From positions 186,001-250,000 of the forward strand of contig NZ_FOTB01000005.1 in the NCBI RefSeq assembly GCF_900114445.1: DNA of 64,000 nt. The letters run 5' to 3'. Positions 26,051 to 34,871 of the stretch are shown here, piece by piece. Origin of the DNA: Salinicoccus halodurans. Its GTDB lineage: Bacteria; Bacillota; Bacilli; Staphylococcales; Salinicoccaceae. The stretch's first letter is position 1. Every line of letters starts with the position of its first letter. The translations under genes were made by a program, and so were the position numbers. The notes under the pieces were generated by a model. It made no database searches and was not told where the DNA came from. It saw nothing but the letters and a program-made list of their open reading frames with translations.

Positions 26051-26922
26051 TCCTTCATGCCAATGGACCGTTCAGTTATCAGGCGATGTATGACTTTATG
26101 TCGGTACAGGATGACTGTCTCTATGCAACTGCGGAAGGAAAGGTGCGCCGGGCGGAAGTTTTTGAAGGGAAACGGGTTTTATTCGAACTGTCGGAAAGTG
26201 TAAAATCGGATGCTGTGGATGTGGAAATCCTTTATAACGAAGGTGTAGAAGAGCGCCTCGTGCGGGAATATGTGGCGGACTGGTTCGATTTGGATTACGA
26301 TCTGGAGCGTTTTTATGACTTTGCCGCTTCGGATGCACGTTTTAAAGAAGTGACGCGGGAACTGCACGGCTTCCGCATGATTGCCTATGTCAATATTGTG
26401 GATGTGCTTATGTGGTCCATCCTTGGCCAGCAGATCAATATGAAATTCGCCTTTACTTTAAAGGAGAGGCTCGTTGCGCATTTCAATCATTTTGTCGAGT
26501 ACGATGGTGAAAAATACTGGATCATGCCTTCAGCGGCAGAACTGCTTACGCTGAGTGTGGAAGAGATGCGGGAGATGCAGATTTCAAACAGGAAAGCGGA
26601 ATACATCCTGAACTGTGCAGAAGGGATGAAAAACGGGGTGCTCTCCAAGGAACACCTGCAGAGTTTCGGGGATTATGACGAAGCCATGGCACACTTGACA
26701 AAAGTGAAGGGCATCGGTCCCTGGAGCGCCAATGTTGTATTGATGCGGACAATCAAATTCAGGCATGCGGTTCCGATCGGGGACGCGGGACTCAGGAACG
26801 CATTCAGGATTACGGATGGGCTTGAAGTCAAACCGACTGCCGGATATATGGAACGGATCATCAGCGGATGGGGAGAATTCGGCACATACGCGACACTCTA
26901 CATGTGGCGCATACTCGGTTGA
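26047..26922 (+). CDS. alkA: DNA-3-methyladenine glycosylase II
   Basis: Base-excision repair enzyme that removes alkylated purines. The 291-residue protein starts at ATG 26047, overlapping the previous stop as ATGA. It has the HhH motif (VKGIGPWSANVVLMR, residues ~220-234) and catalytic Asp in VPIGDAGLRN (D246), preceded by VLMWSILGQQI typical of AlkA. The N-terminal ~100 residues correspond to the AlkA beta-domain. Translational coupling to an M23-domain gene is unexpected. CapA follows after 17 nt. Confidence 0.92.
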   Translation: MILHANGPFSYQAMYDFMSVQDDCLYATAEGKVRRAEVFEGKRVLFELSESVKSDAVDVEILYNEGVEERLVREYVADWFDLDYDLERFYDFAASDARFKEVTRELHGFRMIAYVNIVDVLMWSILGQQINMKFAFTLKERLVAHFNHFVEYDGEKYWIMPSAAELLTLSVEEMREMQISNRKAEYILNCAEGMKNGVLSKEHLQSFGDYDEAMAHLTKVKGIGPWSANVVLMRTIKFRHAVPIGDAGLRNAFRITDGLEVKPTAGYMERIISGWGEFGTYATLYMWRILG

Positions 26923-26939
26923 GGATAAGGAGGGAATAC

Positions 26940-28079
26940 ATGAAGTTTTTATTGCCGGTATTAATGTTTTTGGGGTTATTCGGAGGCGGTGCAGACGCGG
27001 GGCCGGCCGAAACATTTGAGAAGGAGCTTGCGCCCCTTGAAGCATCCTCGGTGGAGACGGTCATCGCCGAGCATTTTACAAAGCATTTTTCATTCGCAGG
27101 CGCGGGGGATGTGCTGATCCATGATCATCTTTATGAGGACGTTGAAACAGAAGATGGATATGATTTTATTTCCCGTGTGGCTGAAGTGTCACCTTATATG
27201 CAGAATAAAGACCTTACCTTCCTGAATCAGGAGACGCCGATCGGCGGGGAGGCACTGGGCTTAAGCGGCTACCCGAATTTCAACTCGCCGGTCGAAGCGG
27301 CGGATCTGCTGAAGGAATTCGGTGCGGACATCGTTTCAAACGCGAACAACCACACATTGGACAAAAAGGAAGAGGGCATACTGCGTACCATCGATCTGTT
27401 CGAAGAGAAAGGCATTGAATATGTCGGTGCCAATAAAAGTGAAAAAGATGCAGAGCGGGACAGGATACTTGAAGTTAACGGCATCAAAGTCGGGTTCCTC
27501 GGATATACATACGGAACGAACGGGATGCCGGTGCCTGAAGGCAAGGATTATCTGGTGAACCTCATCGACGGCAGTCCGATCAATCAGGATATCGAGGAAC
27601 TGGACGCGAAAGTGGATCTGCTCATCGTCAGCATGCACCAGGGCGTTGAATATGAAGAGTATCCGAGAGAAGAGCACAGACAGCAGATGCTTGAAATGAC
27701 AGAGCATGGCGCGGATGTTGTGCTGGGTCACCACCCGCATGTACTTCAGCCAATCGAGATCAACGAAACCGAAGACGGCAGGGAAGCGGTCATCGCCTAT
27801 TCACTCGGGAACTTCTTCAGTGCCCAGCAGTCGCTTGAAACCAAACTCGGCGGCATCATCGGTTTCGATGTGACGAAACAGGGCGGGGAAACCAGTGTGG
27901 AAAATATAGAATTCATGCCGACATATGTGGCGAGCGAGGAGTATGACAATTTCCAGCTTGTGCCGCTTGCCGATGCGGCGGAACATGGACTGGACGATGC
28001 AGAATCGGTCTATGACGGTGTCAGCTCCCATATGACTGAATACTCGGGTGAAGTAGAGATAGTGGAATATCTGGAATAA
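26940..28079 (+). CDS. CapA-family protein (PGA_cap metallophosphatase-like), secreted
   Basis: A 379-residue protein starting at ATG 26940 after AAGGAGGG. The N-terminus is a short signal peptide or anchor (residues ~1-20) without a lipobox cysteine. The rest is the CapA/PgsA domain: GAGDVLIHDHLYED, NQETPIGG, SNANNHTLDKKEEGI and VVLGHHPHVLQP, i.e. the conserved D, N-H and H-x-H metal-like residues. CapA proteins take part in poly-gamma-glutamate export in some bacilli, but no pgsBC genes are here, so the role is open. Confidence 0.88.
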   Translation: MKFLLPVLMFLGLFGGGADAGPAETFEKELAPLEASSVETVIAEHFTKHFSFAGAGDVLIHDHLYEDVETEDGYDFISRVAEVSPYMQNKDLTFLNQETPIGGEALGLSGYPNFNSPVEAADLLKEFGADIVSNANNHTLDKKEEGILRTIDLFEEKGIEYVGANKSEKDAERDRILEVNGIKVGFLGYTYGTNGMPVPEGKDYLVNLIDGSPINQDIEELDAKVDLLIVSMHQGVEYEEYPREEHRQQMLEMTEHGADVVLGHHPHVLQPIEINETEDGREAVIAYSLGNFFSAQQSLETKLGGIIGFDVTKQGGETSVENIEFMPTYVASEEYDNFQLVPLADAAEHGLDDAESVYDGVSSHMTEYSGEVEIVEYLE

Positions 28080-28080
28080 A

Positions 28081-28113
28081 AAACTGCGGGTCCTTTTTAA
28101 GGGTCCGCAGTTT
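28081..28113. terminator. Terminator shared by CapA and the small membrane protein gene
   Basis: A 15-bp stem (28081-28095 with 28099-28113, two G-U) is followed by TTTTTTATT only on the minus strand, so it chiefly serves the minus-strand gene. Confidence 0.75.
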
Positions 28114-28304
28114 CATGCATCATTGTCATTCTTTTTGAAATCGCAGATCACCGGCACGAAAGAAACCAGACCGATAACGGCAAGTGCACCTATGAGGATA
28201 TTATTCAGCGCCGGTTCCAGTCTGCCGTCCAGGAAAATGTAGATTGCAAGCAGGGCGACAGCGGTCAATATGAAATTCAGCCATTTCATTCCTTTGAAAT
28301 TCAT
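28113..28304 (-). CDS. Small two-helix membrane protein
   Basis: A 63-residue protein with two hydrophobic helices (about residues 8-26 and 35-53) and a charged tail (DFKKNDNDA). AAAGGAG lies 7 nt before the ATG, a strong ribosome site, and a terminator immediately follows, so it is very likely translated. Family not recognised. Confidence 0.7.
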   Translation of the reverse strand: MNFKGMKWLNFILTAVALLAIYIFLDGRLEPALNNILIGALAVIGLVSFVPVICDFKKNDNDA

Positions 28305-28348
28305 TTTATAACTCCTTTTGATACGGATTGATAACAGTGCGTTTACTT

Positions 28349-28362
28349 TAAAAGCGCTTACC
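28349..28362. promoter_or_regulatory. Possible CcpA (cre) site in a divergent promoter region
   Basis: TAAAAGCGCTTACC fits the cre consensus TGWAANCGNTNWCA at 12 of 14 positions and lies between the divergent genes at 28304 and 28419. Both mismatches are at the outer ends. Confidence 0.4.
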
Positions 28363-28418
28363 GTAATGTTATCATAAAATTGAAACTGGAAAGCATTATT
28401 TAGCAGGGAGGAAAAAAT

Positions 28419-28724
28419 ATGAACTACATTATGGCTATTCAGCTGTTACCGCACCACCCGGAGAAAAGTGATTACTATGAACACGTAGCCGGCTCGATTG
28501 AAATCATTGAAGAGAGCGGCCTGACACATTTTGTCGGTCCGATGGAAACGACAGTCGAAGGCTCGATCGACGAGCTGATGAATCTTGTCAAAAAACTTAA
28601 CCGCCATCTTGAAAATGAAGGATGCGACCAGGTGACTTCCAACATCAAACTCATCCAATCAGAAAAACCGATCAAAATTAAAGAAATCCTCTCAGATTAC
28701 TACGAATTTGACGACGACGAGTAG
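28419..28724 (+). CDS. MTH1187-family thiamine-binding protein
   Basis: A 101-residue ferredoxin-like-fold protein of the MTH1187/YkoF-related group (former DUF77), some members of which bind thiamine or HMP. Typical features are the N-terminal strand MAIQLLPH, SGLTHFVGPMETTVEG and a final acidic tail. The start at ATG 28419 follows GGGAGG. It stands alone between its own promoter region and a strong terminator; no thiamine gene adjoins it. Confidence 0.8.
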   Translation: MNYIMAIQLLPHHPEKSDYYEHVAGSIEIIEESGLTHFVGPMETTVEGSIDELMNLVKKLNRHLENEGCDQVTSNIKLIQSEKPIKIKEILSDYYEFDDDE

Positions 28725-28736
28725 ATTTGGACGAGA

Positions 28737-28774
28737 GCAAAGAGGCCCGGGACAGTTGTCCCGGGCCTCTTTGC
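28737..28774 (+). terminator. Strong hairpin after the MTH1187-family gene
   Basis: An 18-bp almost unbroken stem (centred on 28755-28756) has T residues within the right arm (CTCTTTGC) but no T-run after it. Confidence 0.7.
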
Positions 28775-28850
28775 GCGGCGCCTCGTGGCGTCGATGGCAC
28801 TGCCGTCATCCTGGTTTCATGGCAGCGGAAAAATCACATTACTTCGCAAA

Positions 28851-28875
28851 ATAAAAAACCGGGTTTCCCCGGTTT
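28851..28875 (-). terminator. Terminator of the aldehyde dehydrogenase-DUF779 operon
   Basis: Stem 28856-28863 with 28868-28875 and a 4-nt loop; on the minus strand it is followed by TTTTTTATTTT. Confidence 0.85.
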
Positions 28876-28885
28876 CTGTCAAAAT

Positions 28886-29224
28886 CTAACTATCTATCGG
28901 TTCCGAACGGATATGGAATCTGACTCCGCGGGGACCTTCTATGCTGAACATGCCGCCGATGCCTTCTACGACATCGAGTGTAAGCCGTGTGTGTTTCCAG
29001 TATTCGTATTGTCTGTGATGCATATAGAATGGCACATCTTCTATTTCACCCAGCTTGACGTCGGCGTCACCGATGATCATCGTGCCTTCTCTGAAGCACA
29101 TCGGGCTTGAGCCGTCACAGCATCCGCCGGATTGATGGAAGATGAGTGGACCGTGTTCTTCTTTCAATTCCCTGATAAGGGATCTGGCCGCTTCTGTTGC
29201 ATCTATACTGCTCAGTGTTTCCAT
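28886..29224 (-). CDS. DUF779-family protein
   Basis: A 112-residue protein with the DUF779 signature HQSGGCCDGSSPMC (paired cysteines near residues 35-36 and 42) and a beta-rich C-terminus. It is separated by one base from the aldehyde dehydrogenase gene upstream. DUF779 genes are regularly found next to aldehyde dehydrogenases of the AldA/ExaC group, so a helper role (metal handling, thiol protection or assembly) is plausible but unproven. Confidence 0.9.
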   Translation of the reverse strand: METLSSIDATEAARSLIRELKEEHGPLIFHQSGGCCDGSSPMCFREGTMIIGDADVKLGEIEDVPFYMHHRQYEYWKHTRLTLDVVEGIGGMFSIEGPRGVRFHIRSEPIDS

Positions 29225-29225
29225 T

Positions 29226-30746
29226 TTAGAAGAATCCTTTTGGAGATTCGCTGTAGCTTACGAGCAGGTTTTTAGTCTGCTGATAGTGGCTGAGCATCAT
29301 CAAGTGGTTTTCGCGGCCGATACCACTCATTTTGTAGCCGCCAAATGCAGCATGGGCAGGGTAGTCGTGATAAGTGTTCACCCATACACGGCCTGCCTGG
29401 ATTGCACGTCCGAACCTGTATGCCTTGTTCTGCGAACGGGTCCACACCCCGGCTCCGAGGCCGTACAGTGTATCATTGGCAATGGCGATGGCTTCGTCAT
29501 CATCTTTGTATGTTGCTACGGCAAGGACCGGTCCGAATATCTCCTCCTGGAAGATACGCATCGTATTGTCTCCCTTGAAGATCGTCGGTTCGAAGTAATA
29601 CCCGCCTTCGATATCACCATCCACTTCTTTGATATTCCCGCCGGTCAGCACTTCGGCGCCTTCTTTCCGTCCGATTTCCAGGTAGGAATTGATTTTCTCT
29701 TTTTGTTCTTTGGAAGTCTGCGCACCCATCATCGTATTTTCATCGAATGGGTTGCCCACCTGGATCTTTTCGACGCGTTTGATGACACGTTTCATGAATT
29801 CATCATAAATATCTTCATGGACCAGGGCACGGGACGGGCATGTGCAGACCTCGCCCTGGTTCAGTGCGAACATGACGAGTCCTTCAATGGCCTTATCCAG
29901 ATAATCGTCATCCGCATCCATCACATCTTTGGCGAAGATATTTGGAGATTTGCCCCCAAGTTCCAATGTGACCGGGATGATGTTCTGGCTGGCATTCTGC
30001 ATGATGATCCGGCCTGTAGTCGTTTCGCCGGTGAATGCGATCTTGTTGATCTTGTCATGAGTCGCGAGTGCCTGTCCGGCTTCTGAACCGAAGCCGTTGA
30101 CGATGTTGACCACACCTTTCGGAATCAGGTCCCCGACCAGTTCCATCAGGTGGAGTATCGTTGAAGGTGTCTGCTCTGCGGGTTTCAGCACGACAGAGTT
30201 TCCTGCGGCAAGTGCAGGGGCAAGCTTCCACGTCGCCATGAGCAGCGGGAAGTTCCAGGGGATGATCTGACCGACGACCCCGAGCGGCTCATGGTAGTGA
30301 TAGGCTACGGTATCATTGTCGATTTGGGAAATCCCGCCTTCCTGTGCTCTGATGGCGCCGGCAAAATATCTGTAGTGGTCGACGACAAGCGGCAGGTCGG
30401 CATTCAAAGTTTCACGGACAGCTTTACCATTCTCAAATGTTTCAAGCACCGCAAGTTCTTCAAGATTCTCCTCAATGCGGTCGGCAATTTTAAGCAGGAT
30501 GTTGCTGCGCTCAGTCGGTGAAGTCTCTCCCCAAGTTTTCTGTGCTTCATGGGCGGCAGCGACTGCCTTATCGACATCTTCTTTCGTGGAACGCGGCACT
30601 TTCGATACAGCTTTTCCGATGACCGGAGATTCGTTGTCGAAATACTGGCCGCCTGCGGGCGGAACCCATTCCCCTCCGATGTAGTTCTCATACTGCTCCT
30701 TGACTTTGTACTGTGCATTCTCTTTGTTTGGAAATTCAAATACCAT
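29226..30746 (-). CDS. NAD-dependent aldehyde dehydrogenase (AldA/ExaC-like)
   Basis: Oxidises aldehydes, probably acetaldehyde, to acids. The 506-residue protein has the family elements [21 protein letters not shown] with catalytic E262, and [11 protein letters not shown] with catalytic C301. The TCPSR context is typical of the acetaldehyde/ExaC type. It forms an operon with DUF779. A possible cre site with one core mismatch lies at 30800-30813, fitting carbon catabolite control. Confidence 0.93.
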   Translation of the reverse strand: MVFEFPNKENAQYKVKEQYENYIGGEWVPPAGGQYFDNESPVIGKAVSKVPRSTKEDVDKAVAAAHEAQKTWGETSPTERSNILLKIADRIEENLEELAVLETFENGKAVRETLNADLPLVVDHYRYFAGAIRAQEGGISQIDNDTVAYHYHEPLGVVGQIIPWNFPLLMATWKLAPALAAGNSVVLKPAEQTPSTILHLMELVGDLIPKGVVNIVNGFGSEAGQALATHDKINKIAFTGETTTGRIIMQNASQNIIPVTLELGGKSPNIFAKDVMDADDDYLDKAIEGLVMFALNQGEVCTCPSRALVHEDIYDEFMKRVIKRVEKIQVGNPFDENTMMGAQTSKEQKEKINSYLEIGRKEGAEVLTGGNIKEVDGDIEGGYYFEPTIFKGDNTMRIFQEEIFGPVLAVATYKDDDEAIAIANDTLYGLGAGVWTRSQNKAYRFGRAIQAGRVWVNTYHDYPAHAAFGGYKMSGIGRENHLMMLSHYQQTKNLLVSYSESPKGFF

Positions 30747-30799
30747 CTGTCATACCCCCTAATAGTTATACCTCAATTTTATCTGAATACTCTGTATTT

Positions 30800-30813
30800 T
30801 GTAAAGGTTTTCA
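30800..30813. promoter_or_regulatory. Weak candidate cre site before aldehyde dehydrogenase gene
   Basis: TGTAAAGGTTTTCA matches TGWAANCGNTNWCA except that the core CG reads GG; 54 nt upstream of the start codon. Confidence 0.3.
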
Positions 30814-30887
30814 TACTGTGATGTTTTTGTACGCCGGAGCTTTTTCCTTTATAATGAAGTGGATATCAGAGATTTGGGGTGAAGAGA

Positions 30888-31190
30888 ATGGGAAAATGCC
30901 CGTTTTGCAGTCATGAATGGACATATAAAGAGAAACTGCTGGGCTATGCACTGAAGCCGAGAACGCGGATAAAATGCCCGGAATGCAGGGAATACATAGA
31001 ACCGTCTACACTGACACTCATCTATGATTACATTGCGATCATCGGTGTTGCACTGATGGTGTTCCTGTTCATACCGATCATGCATATGCCTGTCATGGCC
31101 TCGTTACTGATAAGCCTGGCATTACTGATCATTTATCTCACAGTTTTCCTGCCGCTTACTGTAAGGTTCAAAAGATACGACTATGAATAA
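30888..31190 (+). CDS. Small zinc-ribbon membrane protein (CXXC...CXXC type)
   Basis: A 100-residue protein starting at ATG 30888 (a GTG at 30879 is inside the ribosome site GGGGTG). Residues 4-7 (CPFC) and 30-33 (CPEC) make a likely zinc ribbon, followed by two transmembrane helices (about 47-67 and 70-92). It resembles the cxxc-20-cxxc small proteins of Firmicutes (TIGR04104), whose function is unknown. Single gene with its own promoter region. Confidence 0.75.
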   Translation: MGKCPFCSHEWTYKEKLLGYALKPRTRIKCPECREYIEPSTLTLIYDYIAIIGVALMVFLFIPIMHMPVMASLLISLALLIIYLTVFLPLTVRFKRYDYE

Positions 31191-31200
31191 ACGAAGGTTT

Positions 31201-31241
31201 ACCGTCCGGACGGTTGAAATTATCCCTCACTGTGTTAAGAT
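31201..31241 (+). promoter_or_regulatory. BCCT promoter with a perfect palindromic operator
   Basis: ACCGTCCGGACGGT (31201-31214) is a perfect 14-bp palindrome whose last base starts the -35 TTGAAA (31214-31219). A 16-nt spacer leads to TAAGAT (31236-31241). The palindrome shape is typical of TetR-type repressors; no such gene is adjacent. Confidence 0.65.
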
Positions 31242-31290
31242 GAAAAAGTTGCTTATTGAATGAACAGAAAATCACACGAGGTGAGGGGAA

Positions 31291-32907
31291 ATGAAAAAGC
31301 AAAATCTGATGGACTGGCCAACGTTCATCATATCTCTGTTGATACTGCTGTCGGTAGTCATACCACTCATTGTATTCCCGGAGGCAAGTAATACGATCAT
31401 ACTGTCACTGAACAACATAGTGACAACAGGTCTGGGTGCGGTCTATCTTGCACTGGGACTCGCAGTCTTCTTCTTTGTACTGTATATAGCATTTGGGAAA
31501 TACGGACAGGTGACACTCGGAGAGGCGTCGGATGAGCCTGAATTCGGCACACTCAGCTGGGCGGCCATGCTCTTTTGTGCCGGTATCGGGTCCAGCATTC
31601 TGTACTGGGGTGTCATTGAATGGGTTTATTATTATCAGGCGCCGCCGTTCCACCTGGAACCGGGAAGCGAAGAGGCCATCAACTATGCCAGTACTTACGG
31701 CATGTTCCACTGGGGACCGATTGCCTGGGCGATCTACGTTCTGCCGGCACTCCCGATTGCCTATTCGCTGTACGTCAAAAAGACACCGATACTCAAAATA
31801 AGTCTGGCCTGTGAACCGATACTGGGCAAGTATACGACGAGGTGGCCGGGCAAGATCATTGATATCCTTTTCGTATTCGGTCTGCTGGGCGGTGCCGGCA
31901 CCACGCTCGGCCTTGCGACACCAATGATCGCTGCAGGCATTGAATCACTGTTTGGAGTGGATGGTGAAAACATTCTGCTCCGTTTGAGTATCCTGGTTGT
32001 GGCGACGCTGATTTTTGCCTTCAGTGCCTATTCCGGCCTGAGGCGGGGTATCAAAATACTCAGTGACATCAATATTTGGCTGACGTTTATTCTGCTGGCG
32101 TTTGTCTTTATCGTAGGACCGACAGTTTTCATCATGGAAACAACAGTGTCAAGCGTGGGACTGATGTTCAAGGACTTCTTCCGCATGGCAACATGGCTTG
32201 AACCGTTTGGAGGTTTGAGCGATATACCGGAAACTTCATTCCCGCAGGACTGGACGGTATTCTACTGGGCATGGTGGCTGGTGTATGCGCCATTTGTAGG
32301 ATTGTTCATCGCCCGCATTTCCAAAGGCAGACGTCTGAAGGAAGTTGTTTTAGGGACATTGATCTATGGCACTCTAGGGTGTATCCTGTTCTTTGGCATA
32401 CTCGGCAACTATGGTCTCTGGCTGGAACTCTCAGGAACATTTTCAGTTACTGAAGTACTGGCGGCTCAAAGTGGTGAAGATGCAATCATGGCCATCATCG
32501 GTCAGCTGCCGATGGGGGATGTAACAACTGTATTGTTCCTCATTACCGCATTGATCTATCTGGCTACGACATTCGATTCAGGATCTTATATTCTGGCTGG
32601 AACGACCCAATCCGAGGTGGATGGAGAGCCTTACAGATGGAACCGGCTGTTCTGGGCATTTGCGCTGTCTCTCCTTCCTTTGGCACTGATGCTCATCGGC
32701 GGTGAGAACTCATTGAATCTGCTTCAGACAACGTCAATTGTTGCCGGTGCACCATTGATTTTAATATTCATCATGCTGATGGTCTCCTTCATAAGGACAT
32801 TGGGGGAGGACAGGGTCAAACTTGAAGAGAGAAGAAGATTATACAAGGAAAAAGAGAGGAAGACACTTTCCATCACACACGCCAAGCGTGACAGATGGTG
32901 GGAATAG
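31291..32907 (+). CDS. BCCT-family betaine/choline/carnitine transporter
   Basis: A 538-residue membrane transporter with 12 predicted helices. BCCT motifs include GIGSSILYWGVIEWVYY, MFHWGPIAWAIY and the signature FYWAWWLVYAPFVGLFIARISKGR. A charged C-terminal tail of ~35 residues (KLEERRRLYKEKERK) matches the osmosensing or regulatory tail of BetP-like proteins. Likely Na+-coupled uptake of an osmolyte such as glycine betaine or choline, in keeping with a salt-loving host. The residue GIGSS in place of the usual G-M-G-I-G motif may reflect proton or exchange coupling; substrate unassigned. Confidence 0.9.
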   Translation: MKKQNLMDWPTFIISLLILLSVVIPLIVFPEASNTIILSLNNIVTTGLGAVYLALGLAVFFFVLYIAFGKYGQVTLGEASDEPEFGTLSWAAMLFCAGIGSSILYWGVIEWVYYYQAPPFHLEPGSEEAINYASTYGMFHWGPIAWAIYVLPALPIAYSLYVKKTPILKISLACEPILGKYTTRWPGKIIDILFVFGLLGGAGTTLGLATPMIAAGIESLFGVDGENILLRLSILVVATLIFAFSAYSGLRRGIKILSDINIWLTFILLAFVFIVGPTVFIMETTVSSVGLMFKDFFRMATWLEPFGGLSDIPETSFPQDWTVFYWAWWLVYAPFVGLFIARISKGRRLKEVVLGTLIYGTLGCILFFGILGNYGLWLELSGTFSVTEVLAAQSGEDAIMAIIGQLPMGDVTTVLFLITALIYLATTFDSGSYILAGTTQSEVDGEPYRWNRLFWAFALSLLPLALMLIGGENSLNLLQTTSIVAGAPLILIFIMLMVSFIRTLGEDRVKLEERRRLYKEKERKTLSITHAKRDRWWE

Positions 32908-32924
32908 TCTCTTTTCCATCACGG

Positions 32925-32962
32925 CACCTTATCAGGGTAAACTATCCTGATAAGGTGTTTTT
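32925..32962 (+). terminator. BCCT gene terminator
   Basis: A perfect 12-bp stem (32925-32936 with 32946-32957) followed by TTTTT. Confidence 0.9.
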
Positions 32963-33043
32963 ACTTAATAAAACTGAAAACCAAGCAATAATAGCGGTTT
33001 AGTGAGACAATGGTATGTACAGTAAATTGAAAGGATGAGTGCA

Positions 33044-33535
33044 GTGATCATTTATAAAAAATGTCTGGACTGTGGCTCACGCGAAACCGAAGAATTGAAA
33101 GTCGATGAATATGCCTGCAGCGAATGCGGAAGGCAATGGACCAAAGATGAAGCCATTGATGCAGCTTACGATGAAATCAATGTCATGAAAGTTTCCTATG
33201 GCGGATTTTTCGGCGGATACAACGAAATTGATGTTGACTTGAAGAACAGGGAAGTCACCCTGGACTTTACACGCGGCAAGACTGAAAAAACAGTAAGGGC
33301 CCTTGATGATAAAGAGACAGCGGAATTGATGAATATGCTTAAAGAAGTGGATATACTGAACTGGAAACGCAGCTACGATAATCCATTTGTACTGGATGGG
33401 ACCCAATGGGATATTACATTGAAGCGGGATGCGGGGGATCTGCTCCGTTCAGGCAATAACGCTTTCCCGGAAGGATGGGAAAAATTCGGGAGCGGCATTG
33501 AAAAAATAGCCCAGATCAGCATCTTCCAGTATTGA
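33044..33535 (+). CDS. Hypothetical protein with N-terminal zinc ribbon
   Basis: A protein of about 163 residues. GTG 33044 is preferred because AAAGG sits 9 nt before it; ATG 33035 is also in frame but too close to that site. An N-terminal C-x2-C (CLDCG) and C-x2-C (CSECG) pair ~16 residues apart form a zinc ribbon. The remaining ~120 residues are mixed alpha/beta without a recognised family. It ends at a shared terminator with nagA. Function unknown. Confidence 0.7.
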   Translation: MIIYKKCLDCGSRETEELKVDEYACSECGRQWTKDEAIDAAYDEINVMKVSYGGFFGGYNEIDVDLKNREVTLDFTRGKTEKTVRALDDKETAELMNMLKEVDILNWKRSYDNPFVLDGTQWDITLKRDAGDLLRSGNNAFPEGWEKFGSGIEKIAQISIFQY

Positions 33536-33543
33536 TCTATGAT

Positions 33544-33590
33544 AAAAGGACCACTGTACAAGGCTTCGGCTCTTATACAGCGGTCCTTTT
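33544..33590. terminator. Bidirectional terminator between hypothetical gene and nagA
   Basis: Stem 33544-33558 with 33576-33590 with one mismatch, A-rich on the left and T-rich on the right. Confidence 0.85.
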
Positions 33591-33594
33591 TAAT

Positions 33595-34734
33595 TTACAC
33601 CAAAACTTCGCCTTTAACGATTGTATGAATCAGGCTGCCACCCTGATCATAGAGGACGAGATCTGCATCTGCACCTTCTTTGATGACACCTTTCTGGCCG
33701 GTGATTCCAAGCTCGGTTGCGGGATTATATGATGACATCTTTACAATGTCGGTCCATCCGCAGCCTGTGAAATCCAGCATATTCCTCACTGCCTGATCCA
33801 TCGTCAGGACACTGCCGGCAAGTGTGCCGTCAGCGAGGCGGGCTTCATTTCTAACTACATGGACATCCTGTCCGCCGAGATCATATTCTCCGTCCGGCAG
33901 CCCCTGTGCACGCATGGCATCAGTGATCATGATCATGCGGTCGGAAGTGATGTTGTCATAGGCAAGCTTCACCATCTCCGGCCGTGAATGGATACCGTCG
34001 GAAATGATTTCGATGAATGCACTGGACATATAGGAGAAGCCGACGACACCCGGCTCCCTGTGATGCAGACCGCGCATGCCGTTATAAAGATGGGTCACAT
34101 GACTCACACCATTTTTTTCAGCTTCAAGAAGTGTGCCGTACAAAGCGTCCGTATGACCGGCGGAAGGTATGATATCAAGTTCCTTCAACGCCTCAAGGAA
34201 ACTGCCGTTTTCATCTTCTTCCGGTGCAAATGTTAGCAGCCGGATTTTATTCCCTGAAATATCCTGAAGATGGCGGATCAGATCCACATCCGGTGTGACG
34301 ATATGATCAGGATGCTGGGCGCCTGGATGTTTTTTGGAAATGAAGGGTCCCTCCTGATGGATGCCGAGCATTTCCGCTCCGGACTGGTAGGTGTAATCAG
34401 CCAGATTCATCAGTGCCCGTTCAATATTCTCTATCGTTGATGTCATCGTTGTCGCGAGGAATGAAGTGGATCCTGTTTTTGGCAGGTGGGCCGAGATCTT
34501 TTCCACATATTCCATATCCGCATCCATCGCATCTGCACCATCTGCACCGTGGATATGCATTTCAATCGCCCCAGGCAGAAGGTTTTTATTTTCTGCATCA
34601 ATGAAATTTTCAACTTCCGGACAATCCTCCATCGGGCCGAATGAATGGATTTTCCCATCTTCTATGAGCAGCCAATGTTCCGCATAAACGCATTCATGCG
34701 TGACGATATTGGCGTTCTTTATTAATAATTTCAT
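33595..34734 (-). CDS. nagA: N-acetylglucosamine-6-phosphate deacetylase
   Basis: Removes acetate from GlcNAc-6-phosphate, feeding NagB. The 379-residue amidohydrolase starts at ATG 34734 (AAGGATG upstream); a longer frame to 34905 overlaps the divergent PTS gene and lacks a ribosome site. Motifs are PGAIEMHIHGADG (metal site), HQEGPFIS (catalytic Glu), SAGHTDA, THLYNGM, DGIHSRPE and MITDAM. The gene is divergent from the GlcNAc PTS transporter gene, sharing a 137-nt control region. Confidence 0.94.
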   Translation of the reverse strand: MKLLIKNANIVTHECVYAEHWLLIEDGKIHSFGPMEDCPEVENFIDAENKNLLPGAIEMHIHGADGADAMDADMEYVEKISAHLPKTGSTSFLATTMTSTIENIERALMNLADYTYQSGAEMLGIHQEGPFISKKHPGAQHPDHIVTPDVDLIRHLQDISGNKIRLLTFAPEEDENGSFLEALKELDIIPSAGHTDALYGTLLEAEKNGVSHVTHLYNGMRGLHHREPGVVGFSYMSSAFIEIISDGIHSRPEMVKLAYDNITSDRMIMITDAMRAQGLPDGEYDLGGQDVHVVRNEARLADGTLAGSVLTMDQAVRNMLDFTGCGWTDIVKMSSYNPATELGITGQKGVIKEGADADLVLYDQGGSLIHTIVKGEVLV

Positions 34735-34790
34735 ATAATCGCATCCTTGCTGGGAAATATAATTTATCATAAATGGATCTGTTAATAAAA

Positions 34791-34813
34791 TTAGTATATC
34801 AAACATATACCAA
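34791..34813. promoter_or_regulatory. Imperfect inverted repeat, candidate NagR-type operator
   Basis: TTAGTATAT (34791-34799) and ATATACCAA (34805-34813) form a 9-5-9 inverted repeat with one mismatch in the shared nagA/nagE control region, covering the -35 area of nagE. The GGTATA half-site resembles GntR/NagR operators. Confidence 0.5.
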
Positions 34814-34817
34814 AATA

Positions 34818-34839
34818 TGCTATATTGTAAGCGATAACA
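34818..34839 (+). promoter_or_regulatory. nagE: nagE extended -10 and perfect CcpA (cre) site
   Basis: TGCTATATT (34818-34826) is an extended -10. TGTAAGCGATAACA (34826-34839) matches the cre consensus TGWAANCGNTNWCA at all positions and covers the expected transcription start, a classic place for catabolite repression. Confidence 0.8.
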
Positions 34840-34871
34840 TATATTAAGGGTGAATAGAGGGAGGAAATGAT

